Assembly: GCA_902800215.1 (NCBI GenBank)
Contig: CADCDS010000017.1
Location: 1-36,660 of the forward strand
Origin: an uncultured Bacteroidales bacterium
GTDB taxonomy: Bacteria > Bacteroidota > Bacteroidia > Bacteroidales > Paludibacteraceae
Length of the DNA stretch: 36,660 bases
Direction: 5' to 3'
Below the pieces are notes generated by a model, which saw only the letters and a program-made list of their open reading frames with translations, searched no databases and was not told the origin of the DNA. The translations under genes and the position numbers were made by a program. Position 1 is the first letter of the stretch. Each line of letters starts with the position of its first letter. Positions 1 through 5,728 of this stretch are shown piece by piece.

Positions 1-268
1 AGGCAGCGGACCAGTGTTTGGGAAAATGGTAAGTATAGAGTTCGAAGAGGCCAGGACGGTGACGGGAAGGGCGGACGACGATGTGTTTGCGGTATTTGTT
101 GCCTTCTTTGACGGTGTTCATGGCACCCCAGAGGCAGTCAATGCCGACACAGGCACGAAAATAGCGCACGCCTCGAGTGTGAGGAGTGGCATTGGCGGGT
201 AAATCGACGAAAGTGGCAATTTTTGCCGCCAAACGGGAAATTACAATTGTTTTTAAGTGCCGTGACAT
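1..268 (-). CDS. Hypothetical protein, N-terminal fragment running off the left edge
   Basis: An open frame starts at the ATG complementary to 266-268 and stays open to base 1 (89 codons, no stop seen). The translation begins MSRHLKTIVISRLAAKIATF and continues with FVDLPANATP and VRYFRACVGIDCLWGAMNTV. I do not recognise the family and see no signal peptide or membrane segment. Support for a real gene is mainly its position: a consensus promoter on the same strand lies at 401-434, giving a leader of about 130 nt. The reading frame is also open upstream of this ATG, so the start is not certain. The opposite strand carries a 62-codon frame over the same bases, which I regard as a shadow because nothing supports it. 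Confidence 0.45.
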   Translation of the reverse strand, partial: MSRHLKTIVISRLAAKIATFVDLPANATPHTRGVRYFRACVGIDCLWGAMNTVKEGNKYRKHIVVRPSRHRPGLFELYTYHFPKHWSAA

Positions 269-400
269 GATTTGTAATGCGTTGTATATGTGGTGTTTAT
301 ACGATTTTGATTTTAATAAGGTCTAGGATTAGTCTTACGCGGTACCGATGCGGGTAGTATCCGAGTCCGATTTTATGTCCTAAGAGCTATCAAAATCTGG

Positions 401-434
401 TGCAAAGGTACGAAAAATTTTTGATATATGCAAA
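401..434 (-). promoter_or_regulatory. Bacteroidota-type promoter, leftward
   Basis: On the minus strand TTTGCATATATC (434-423) is followed 24 bp later, start to start, by TACCTTTGCA (410-401). This matches the TTTG / TAnnTTTG promoter of Bacteroidota and is nearly identical to those at 3029, 28146 and 32705. Transcription should start near 395 and run into the gene fragment at the left edge. Confidence 0.8.
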
Positions 435-453
435 TTTTCAGGAAGGATTTTGT

Positions 454-527
454 CAAAAAAGATCCAAAATGGGGCAAAAAAGATACAAGCCAATACAAAA
501 AAAAAGGAACAACTCAAAAAAGGAACA
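454..527 (-). repeat. Four phased A-tract repeats upstream of the leftward promoter
   Basis: Four copies of CAAAAAAG-like words followed by an A/C-rich tail begin at 454, 475, 496 and 515, that is with spacings of 21, 21 and 19 bp. They lie directly upstream of the promoter at 401-434. Spacing close to two helical turns would put the A-tracts on one DNA face, so bent DNA, an UP-like element or a protein array are all possible. Confidence 0.6.
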
Positions 528-694
528 GGCTATAGGATAGAAAAATATAGTTAAATAATGAGACAAACAAGCTAAAAGAATGAACCAGAATAGAATTTTT
601 GGAAACGGGGCCAAGTGGGCAGGTGGGATGTCGCATGCTATGCGACCTAATTGACAACGTTAATACCGAATAACATTCGGCACAAATGCCAAGA
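528..694. other. Intergenic stretch with two small hairpins, no gene seen
   Basis: No convincing coding frame is present; a 66-codon minus frame here starts inside the neighbouring terminator and reads as low-complexity hydrophobic sequence. Two perfect short dyads stand out: GTCGCAT / ATGCGAC at 630-646 with a 3-nt loop, and CCGAAT / ATTCGG at 666-680 with a 3-nt loop. Their role is unknown. Confidence 0.5.
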
Positions 695-733
695 AGGGAG
701 AAAGAAACCGCCACGCGGTGGGGCGTGGCGGTT
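695..733 (-). terminator. Rho-independent terminator of the leftward gene pair
   Basis: A 10-bp perfect GC-rich stem pairs 706-715 with 724-733, with an 8-nt loop. Read leftward it is followed by TTTCTTTCT. It lies 26 bp beyond the stop codon of the CsgG/LpoB-like gene and closes that operon. Confidence 0.8.
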
Positions 734-759
734 ACGAAAAGTATAGGCTTATAAGAGAA

Positions 760-1686
760 TTAGAAGTGGATTGCTAAGCCTAAACCATTTGCACTTGATT
801 GCAAATTAAATGAGACATAAGAAGTTTTTTTGTCCGGAGAGCAATTATCGTTGTATCTCTTATAGGCATTGTTCATTTTCGAATAGCCTGCCCACACTAA
901 GGAACCACCAATTCCGAATACGCCAGCGCCCATCGGAGCTAAAACACAACCAGCTGTTGCTGCATCCGGTTCCTTACTAATAAAAAACATGCCCCCCACA
1001 AAGGCTATCACTCCACCAGCTCCCATCATCCACCATCCTGCTTTTGATAATTTCTTTCCAGTTTGGAATTGCTGATAGGCAGGAATACAATTTTTATTAT
1101 TGATAAAGTTGTAATATTCTTTTCTATTCACCCATTGACCACCAATTTTGTATTCGTTATAGGTGACACGCTCTATATAGCCGGGACTAACAAACGATTT
1201 GGATACTACAGCAGGTGTGGAATCTTCCTTTAACAAACGTGATGCCAAATCTTTAGCACCCTGCTGAAGGGACTGCACATCACTTTGAACCATCAAATTA
1301 GATGTCATCTCCATACGTGCGGTTTCTACATTAAGAATTTTGGCGGTAACAAAGAGGTTTTGTGCATCAATCTTGCTTGCTTCTACGACCAAAAGATATT
1401 GAACACCTGTCATTTGACCGATTTTCTTAATTTCCTCATCGCTCACGTAACCCGTACGTTGGAACTCCTGTTCATCCATAATGGCACTTAAATCCGTACG
1501 ATCATACGCTTCATAGCCTTTTGTGTTTGTGACTGCTTCTGCAAGATAACTACGGAGCATTAGTTTTACACCATACGTGATTTGGTTCTGACGATCTACC
1601 GTTTCGAGAATCGCCACTTTGCGCGTCTGCGCCAAAGCGCTGACAGACAACACGACAGTCAGCAGAAAGAGAAATAACTTTTTCAT
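760..1686 (-). CDS. CsgG/LpoB-like periplasmic protein with C-terminal membrane segments
   Basis: 308 residues. Residues 1-19 form a signal peptide ending ALAQ. Residues about 22-155 look like the CsgG / LpoB / TolB-N type alpha-beta domain: KVAILETVDR, then a helix with YEAYDRTDLSAIMDEQ, then GVQYLLVVEASK and VTAKILNVETARMEMT, the usual order in this superfamily. LpoB activates a penicillin-binding protein and CsgG secretes curli; which role, if either, applies here cannot be told. There is no lipobox cysteine, unlike LpoB and CsgG. Two glycine-rich hydrophobic segments lie near residues 217-262 and could be a hairpin membrane anchor. The start codon overlaps the stop of the upstream gene as ATGA, so the two are translationally coupled. 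A terminator follows. Confidence 0.75.
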   Translation of the reverse strand: MKKLFLFLLTVVLSVSALAQTRKVAILETVDRQNQITYGVKLMLRSYLAEAVTNTKGYEAYDRTDLSAIMDEQEFQRTGYVSDEEIKKIGQMTGVQYLLVVEASKIDAQNLFVTAKILNVETARMEMTSNLMVQSDVQSLQQGAKDLASRLLKEDSTPAVVSKSFVSPGYIERVTYNEYKIGGQWVNRKEYYNFINNKNCIPAYQQFQTGKKLSKAGWWMMGAGGVIAFVGGMFFISKEPDAATAGCVLAPMGAGVFGIGGSLVWAGYSKMNNAYKRYNDNCSPDKKTSYVSFNLQSSANGLGLAIHF

Positions 1687-2333
1687 TTTCTTTTGATTTT
1701 AGAGGGTACTATATTTAAAATTTTTTCAATTGTCCTTTTGGAGGCTACATGTGCGGCTTCCTCATAACTGAGTGTATGTCCTTCCTTGATCTCCCAGAAA
1801 TCTTCGAATAGGACTTCTTCCTTGTCGCTCAATGTCACATGCGCATCCATATACGTAAAATACATAAATGCAACAGGGTTGGTATGTGCCTGTGTTATTA
1901 CGGTGTCACGAACGACCGTTTTGTGCATCTTTGCGTATTGACTATTCATGGCATTATTACCCATCTCCAACTCTCCCATGTTAGCGCTCATGGCATCAGC
2001 ACTATTGGCGGAGCTCGTAGCATCAACAATTAGCACCGTGTCACGACGTTTGTGATAGGTGTAGGTTGTCTCCGCTTTTGTGACTTGTTTGGTGTACTCG
2101 CGTGCTTCGGCTTCAACAGTCAAAATGTACTCTGCTTTGTCCGCAGACGACTGGATAATCCATCCTTTTTCCCTGAGAGCATTGGCTAACTGCACGCCAA
2201 ATGCTTTATCCAGTTTGCCGAATTCCTGCACATTACATTCAATGTACACTTTAGGTTTGCTCCGGTAGGGATACTGTGCGTGGAGCATAAAACTAAACTG
2301 CAGAAGGAACAGTAAAAAAATGTTTCGTTTCAT
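1683..2333 (-). CDS. Secreted protein of unknown function, partner of the CsgG-like gene
   Basis: 216 residues with a signal peptide (residues 1-19, ending LHAQ). The part after it (KVYIECNVQEFGKLDKAFGV, then a helix and YILTVEAEAREY) resembles a short version of the LpoB/CsgG-type fold, with a putative low-similarity relation to the downstream protein; this is inference. The middle is rich in Met, Ala, Asn and Ser. It is the first gene of a two-gene operon and overlaps the next by 4 bases. No separate promoter is visible between it and the 6S-like RNA terminator, so it may depend on read-through from the promoter at 2631-2664. Confidence 0.7.
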   Translation of the reverse strand: MKRNIFLLFLLQFSFMLHAQYPYRSKPKVYIECNVQEFGKLDKAFGVQLANALREKGWIIQSSADKAEYILTVEAEAREYTKQVTKAETTYTYHKRRDTVLIVDATSSANSADAMSANMGELEMGNNAMNSQYAKMHKTVVRDTVITQAHTNPVAFMYFTYMDAHVTLSDKEEVLFEDFWEIKEGHTLSYEEAAHVASKRTIEKILNIVPSKIKRK

Positions 2334-2370
2334 TGTAGTGTGTATTTAAGTTAATTTTGTTACATAGACA

Positions 2371-2627
2371 CAAAAAAGCGGGACTGCAATGTTGCTGTTC
2401 CGCTAACTCAGGCTCTGGTATTGCCCTCTAATCCGAACAAGCAACACTGAAGCCCACGCCGCATGTATCATTACTTATACGCAAACATGCGTGTATGTTG
2501 AATACACACTATGGGCGCCTTCGTGTCGCAATGCTTTGGATTATATGAATTTACCAGATTCGAGTTAGCCAAAACAAAGCGCTTAAAACGCTTTTATCAA
2601 TATGTCATATCATTCCTTTCGGAAAGA
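2371..2627 (-). ncRNA. ssrS: 6S-like rod-shaped non-coding RNA
   Basis: A promoter at 2631-2664 and a terminator at 2372-2403 bracket about 255 nt without a plausible ORF. The transcript folds into one long rod: perfect stems pair 2562-2569 with 2402-2409 (8 bp), 2552-2558 with 2414-2420 (7 bp), 2538-2543 with 2429-2434 (6 bp), 2523-2529 with 2441-2447 (7 bp, one wobble), and 2512-2516 with 2452-2456. Between the third and fourth stems is an open bubble of 8 and 6 nt, as expected for the central bubble of 6S RNA, which sequesters sigma-70-type RNA polymerase. The apex carries two small hairpins. The 3' end is a GC hairpin followed by TTTTTT. The 5' end has a GAAA-tetraloop hairpin. Identity as 6S rests on shape only, so another regulatory RNA or a long attenuator for the operon downstream remains possible. 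Confidence 0.55.
2372..2403 (-). terminator. Terminator of the 6S-like RNA
   Basis: Read leftward, GCGGAA at 2403-2398 pairs with TCCCGC at 2383-2378, an inner GCA/TGC extends the stem, and TTTTTT follows at 2377-2372. It lies 39 bp before the start codon of the next leftward gene, so it either ends a free RNA or attenuates that operon. Confidence 0.7.
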
Positions 2628-2630
2628 CGG

Positions 2631-2664
2631 TGCAAAATTAATAAAAATAATTGATATTTGCAAA
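2631..2664 (-). promoter_or_regulatory. Bacteroidota-type promoter for the 6S-like RNA
   Basis: On the minus strand TTTGCAAATATC (2664-2653) is followed, start to start at 24 bp, by TAATTTTGCA (2640-2631). This is the same layout as the other promoters of the window. Confidence 0.75.
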
Positions 2665-2783
2665 TAAATTATGAAAAAATAGCGATTTTTTCTGGAAAAT
2701 CTGGAAAATCCGTAACGCTACGCTAATCTGGAGAGCGGATAATGGCGACAATGATGTCGCAAAAATGCACAATGAGAAAAGGC

Positions 2784-2817
2784 ATAAAAAAGGAAACGCG
2801 CTCTCCGAAAGAGCGCG
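2784..2817 (-). terminator. Leftward terminator within a GC-rich gap
   Basis: CGCGCTCT at 2797-2804 pairs with AGAGCGCG at 2810-2817 over a 5-nt loop. Read leftward it is followed by TTTCCTTTTTTT, a good U-tract; read rightward there is none. No leftward gene precedes it, so what it terminates is unknown. Confidence 0.6.
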
Positions 2818-3028
2818 CATAGGACACCATACGGAGCGAAGGAGCCCACACCCGCATTGAGACCGAGCGGGCGGGGCGGCATCTTCCGCGGCTTTATGCA
2901 ATAAGACGCGGGTATGACGGACGCGAAGGTCGAAAACGTCCGCACGTGGAGGGCGGACAACGAGGAACTAAACCGCCTATGTTCCGAGCCCCCAGAGAGG
3001 AAATAAACACAGAAAAATGTAAAAAATA
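2818..3028. other. GC-rich structured gap, no protein gene supported
   Basis: The stretch is much richer in G and C than its AT-rich flanks and contains several short stems, for example GTCCGC / GCGGAC on the minus strand between about 2937 and 2957. Three overlapping short minus-strand frames exist, but none has a signal, motif or consistent start, and they run through the promoter of the next gene. With a leftward terminator at its left end, it could encode a structured RNA on the minus strand. I looked for RNase P, SRP and tmRNA signatures and did not find them. No minus-strand promoter was recognised. Confidence 0.35.
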
Positions 3029-3062
3029 TTTGCATATGTCAAAAAAAAGCAGTACCTTTGCA
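3029..3062 (+). promoter_or_regulatory. Bacteroidota-type promoter for the sufT-lpxH-mazG operon
   Basis: TTTGCATATGTC at 3029-3040 and TACCTTTGCA at 3053-3062, 24 bp start to start. The leader to the first ATG is about 50 nt. Confidence 0.85.
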
Positions 3063-3118
3063 GCCGTTTTTTCGGCTGGCGCTTTCGGGCACTCCAAGAA
3101 AACACAGCATGCACAAAT

Positions 3119-3433
3119 ATGAACGAGTTTTTAGAAAAAGAAGAAGCGATATTGAAGATGCTTAAGACCGTGTACGATCCGGAGATACCGGTGAACGTGT
3201 ACGATCTGGGCTTGATATACGGAATTGAGCTGAAGGACGACGGAGTATGCGAGATCACGATGACGCTGACCGCACCGTCGTGTCCGGCAGGGGATTTTAT
3301 CGTGGAGGATATCCGTCAGAAAGTAGGATCCGTCGATGGGATCAAGGATGTGAATGTGACGATCGTCTTTGAGCCGGAATGGACGAAAGATATGATGAGT
3401 GAGGAAGCGAAGCTTGAGCTCGGTTTCCTTTAA
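3119..3433 (+). CDS. MIP18/DUF59-family Fe-S assembly protein (SufT/PaaD-like)
   Basis: 104 residues, the usual size of the stand-alone DUF59 (MIP18) domain. The family motifs are clear: YDPEIPVNVYDLGLIYGI near residues 19-36 and TLTAPSCPAGDFIVEDI near residues 50-66, with the conserved cysteine in APSCP. Family members help to mature iron-sulfur proteins and often sit in suf operons; here no other suf gene is present. The start is the ATG about 50 nt after the promoter. It is first in an operon with the lpxH-like and mazG genes; the gap to the next gene is filled by an 8-bp tandem repeat. Confidence 0.85.
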   Translation: MNEFLEKEEAILKMLKTVYDPEIPVNVYDLGLIYGIELKDDGVCEITMTLTAPSCPAGDFIVEDIRQKVGSVDGIKDVNVTIVFEPEWTKDMMSEEAKLELGFL

Positions 3434-3442
3434 GGCTTCGCG

Positions 3443-3503
3443 TTAAATTGTTAAACTGTTAAATTGTTAAACTGTTAGACTGTTAGACTGTTAAATTGTT
3501 AAC
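3443..3503 (+). repeat. 8-bp tandem repeat TTAAAYTG filling the gap before lpxH
   Basis: Seven consecutive octamers (TTAAATTG, TTAAACTG, TTAAATTG, TTAAACTG, TTAGACTG, TTAGACTG, TTAAATTG) and a partial eighth run right up to the start codon at 3504. They occupy almost the whole intergenic space, so copy number changes would alter the spacing in front of the start codon. Confidence 0.9.
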
Positions 3504-4304
3504 ATGATATATTTTTTAAGTGATGCTCATTTGGGTAGCCTGGCGATCGAGAGAGGTTGGGCGCACCAGAAGAAACTCATCCAGATGTTGGAGATGATGA
3601 GTGAGGATGCCGTGTCGATCTACATGTTAGGCGACATGTTTGATTTCTGGATGGAGTATTTCATCCGGGACAAGAAGAAACGGCAGTATAATCCGTTCTT
3701 CAAAGAGTTAAGGAAATTAGCGAAGAAAGGTATTCATATTCATATCTTCACGGGCAACCATGACCTGTGGACCTTCGGTGGTCTGCATAAGATCACGGGT
3801 GCCGAGATTCATTTCAGTCCCTGCACTATCCAGCGTTACGGCAAGACCTTGTACTTGGCGCACGGAGACGGTTTGTTACCGAGCAACTGGGAAGATTACT
3901 ACCCCAGCCGTGTGCGGAAAAAGATCAACCGTTTTATGCGGTTAAAGAAGATTTTTAACAACAGCACGTTGCAGTTCCTGTTCCGTTGTCTGCCGCCGAA
4001 GATCGGCAATAAGATCGGTTACGGCTGGGCGAAGAAGAGTCGTTTGAAAGAGATCGCAAACCCGTGTCCGTTCAAGGGAGAACACAAGGAAGAATTGGTG
4101 CTTTTTGCCAAGGAACAGGAGAAACAGGGCAACCACCGCGACTATTATATCTTCGGTCACCGTCATATCGAGTTGGATCTGCAGATCACGCCGGACAGCC
4201 GCGTGGTGATGTTAGGAGACTGTTTCCAACAATGGACCTATGCCAAATTGGATCATCACGGCCGTTTAACGCTGCATAACTACGAAGGAGAAGATGAGCA
4301 GTAG
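3504..4304 (+). CDS. lpxH: UDP-2,3-diacylglucosamine diphosphatase (LpxH-like metallophosphoesterase)
   Basis: 266 residues with the calcineurin-like metallophosphoesterase motifs in order: SDAHLG at residues 6-11, GDMFDFW near 43-49, GNHD near 84-87, HGDG near 119-122 and GHRHIE near 218-223. This pattern, with a mid-protein basic helical insert (KKSRLKEI), is that of LpxH, which cleaves UDP-2,3-diacylglucosamine to lipid X in lipid A synthesis on the inner face of the inner membrane. A general phosphoesterase of the same fold is the alternative. The last 11 bases overlap mazG, so the two are co-translated. Confidence 0.85.
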   Translation: MIYFLSDAHLGSLAIERGWAHQKKLIQMLEMMSEDAVSIYMLGDMFDFWMEYFIRDKKKRQYNPFFKELRKLAKKGIHIHIFTGNHDLWTFGGLHKITGAEIHFSPCTIQRYGKTLYLAHGDGLLPSNWEDYYPSRVRKKINRFMRLKKIFNNSTLQFLFRCLPPKIGNKIGYGWAKKSRLKEIANPCPFKGEHKEELVLFAKEQEKQGNHRDYYIFGHRHIELDLQITPDSRVVMLGDCFQQWTYAKLDHHGRLTLHNYEGEDEQ

Positions 4305-5094
4305 AGAAGAACAACTGAAGGCTTTTGGTCGGTTATTGGACATCATGGACGAGTTGCGAGAGAAATGTCCATGGGACCGCAAGCAGACGTTTGACAGTTT
4401 GCGCCAGAACACGATCGAGGAGACGTACGAGTTAGCGACGGCGATCTCCCGGCACGACATGAACGAGATCAGCAAGGAACTCGGCGACGTGCTGTTGCAT
4501 GTGGTGTTTTATGCCAAGATGGGTTCCGAAACCGGAGACTTTGATATCGCAGACGTATGTAACCGGATTTCGGATAAGTTGATTTTCCGGCATCCCCATG
4601 TGTATGGAGAGGTTACGGGTGATGGGTTACGGGTTACGGGGAAAGTAGAAAACCCCGATGATGTAAGCAAGCTGTGGGAGCAGGTGAAGCTCAAAGAGAA
4701 AGGCGGAAACAAGACCGTGTTAGGTGGTATTCCGGACAGTTTGCCGAGTATCGTGAAGGCGTACCGAATCCAGGATAAGGTAGCAAACGTGGGTTTTGAC
4801 TGGGAGAAGAAAGAGGATGTCTGGGCGAAGGTGAAAGAGGAAATCGCTGAGTTTGAAGAAGATCCGTGTGAAGCGGAGTTGGGCGATATCCTGTTTGCAC
4901 TCATCAACGCGGCACGGTTGTATAAGTTAAAACCCGACAATGCGCTGGAACAGACGAACCTGAAGTTCATCAAGCGGTTCAACTATATCGAGCAGAAAGC
5001 GAAAGAACAAGGCAAGGACCTCAAAGATATGAGCCTTGCCGAGATGGATGAACTATGGAACGAAGCGAAACAGCGGTTAGCAGTTAGCGATTAG
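4294..5094 (+). CDS. mazG: Nucleoside triphosphate pyrophosphohydrolase MazG
   Basis: 266 residues with two MazG domains. The first has CPWDRKQTFDSLRQNTIEE (about residues 25-43) and ELGDVLLHVVF; the second has EEIAEFEEDP and ELGDILFALINAARL near residues 185-210. These EExxE and ExxD motifs bind the metal ions. The enzyme hydrolyses NTPs to NMP and pyrophosphate. Between the domains the segment GEVTGDGLRVTGK (about residues 106-118) is encoded by a tandem heptamer array rather than conserved sequence. The last residues, RLAVSD, and the stop codon are also made of a heptamer array. The gene starts inside lpxH and converges on a lipoprotein gene 3 bp away. Confidence 0.92.
   Translation: MSSREEQLKAFGRLLDIMDELREKCPWDRKQTFDSLRQNTIEETYELATAISRHDMNEISKELGDVLLHVVFYAKMGSETGDFDIADVCNRISDKLIFRHPHVYGEVTGDGLRVTGKVENPDDVSKLWEQVKLKEKGGNKTVLGGIPDSLPSIVKAYRIQDKVANVGFDWEKKEDVWAKVKEEIAEFEEDPCEAELGDILFALINAARLYKLKPDNALEQTNLKFIKRFNYIEQKAKEQGKDLKDMSLAEMDELWNEAKQRLAVSD
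4613..4640 (+). repeat. In-frame heptamer array TTACGGG in mazG
   Basis: Four heptamers in a row: TTACGGG, TGATGGG, TTACGGG, TTACGGG. They encode a linker between the two MazG domains. The reverse complement of the same word is found in murD and in the gene at 27036. Confidence 0.9.
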
Positions 5095-5103
5095 CGGTTA
5101 GCG
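5076..5103. repeat. Heptamer array RTTAGCR at the convergent ends of mazG and a lipoprotein gene
   Basis: Four heptamers (GTTAGCA, GTTAGCG, ATTAGCG, GTTAGCG). The TAG at 5092-5094 is the mazG stop and the complement of 5098-5100 is the TAA stop of the convergent lipoprotein gene, so one array supplies both stops. Confidence 0.88.
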
Positions 5104-5583
5104 GACTGCAATAAAGAAGTATTTCTGCTGGGAAGCGTAGGGTGCCTCGGCTGCCGAGATAAGGGTCATGTCGATGCGGAATGTTCCGGGACGCAGAGGG
5201 ATGTATTGGAGGGCGGTATAACAGCCGTACACTTTCTCAGGCACAAAAATCAGTTTTCCGTGTTCGGGATCGGATTCTTGCGAAAGCGCTTCTTTGAACT
5301 CGTCATTCCAGGTCAGCGAAACAGCCACGTTCGCTTCATCCGCGGAGACGGTGAAAGTACGGAGGTAGTCATAGTAACCGTTAAGCAGCAGACCAAACTG
5401 AACGGTATCTCCGACGTGGAGAGAATCCGAAAGGAGAATGGTGTCACAGACACCGTTGGTGTCGGTACGAATAATTTCAGACGCCTGTTGAATGGACGGA
5501 GACATAACCGATTTCATCTCACAGGAAACGAAAGCAAAGAGAACGGCTACAAAAGCGAGACCGAGAAAAAGATGTTTTTTCAT
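5098..5583 (-). CDS. Small lipoprotein of unknown function
   Basis: The start is taken at the ATG complementary to 5581-5583, giving 161 residues; a longer frame would begin inside the tRNA gene. MKKHLFLGLAFVAVLFAFVSC is a lipoprotein signal with the lipid-bearing cysteine at residue 21. The rest looks like a beta-rich domain (LHVGDTVQFGLLLNGYYDYL, then RPGTFRIDMTLI), the type seen in small Bacteroidota lipoproteins with an Ig-like fold; the family is not recognised. It begins 19 nt after the tRNA-Leu gene on the same strand with no promoter between, so it probably comes off the tRNA promoter. Its stop codon lies in a heptamer array shared with mazG. Confidence 0.75.
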   Translation of the reverse strand: MKKHLFLGLAFVAVLFAFVSCEMKSVMSPSIQQASEIIRTDTNGVCDTILLSDSLHVGDTVQFGLLLNGYYDYLRTFTVSADEANVAVSLTWNDEFKEALSQESDPEHGKLIFVPEKVYGCYTALQYIPLRPGTFRIDMTLISAAEAPYASQQKYFFIAVR

Positions 5584-5602
5584 TGTTGTACTCCAATAGA
5601 TG

Positions 5603-5684
5603 TGCGGCATAAAAGACTCGAACTTTCACTCCTCTCGGAACCAGATCCTAAGTCTGGCGCGTCTACCAATTCCGCCAATGCCGC
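5603..5684 (-). tRNA. tRNA-Leu (anticodon UAG)
   Basis: 82 nt with acceptor arms GCGGCAT and ATGCCGC, a D-arm start of GGCGGAATTGGTAGACGC, the anticodon arm CCAGA-CTTAGGA-TCTGG with anticodon TAG at 5650-5648, a long variable arm typical of class II tRNA-Leu, and GTTCGAGTC in the T-arm. No CCA is encoded. Its promoter lies at 5695-5728 and a lipoprotein gene follows 19 nt downstream. Confidence 0.95.
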
Positions 5685-5694
5685 GGAAATCGGC

Positions 5695-5728
5695 TGCAAA
5701 ATTAGTACTTTTTTTTGAATTATGCAAG
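5695..5728 (-). promoter_or_regulatory. tRNA-Leu promoter overlapping the start of the M16 peptidase gene
   Basis: On the minus strand CTTGCATAATTC (5728-5717) and TAATTTTGCA (5704-5695), 24 bp start to start. The upstream box covers the ATG (5722-5724) of the divergent peptidase gene. Confidence 0.75.

Noticed and set aside
2638-3258. Several overlapping minus-strand frames of 67-105 codons
   Set aside because: They cross a promoter and a terminator, conflict with each other and lack any motif or signal peptide.
5098-5610. 170-residue version of the small lipoprotein
   Set aside because: It would start inside the tRNA gene, and the lipoprotein signal begins at the ATG at 5583.
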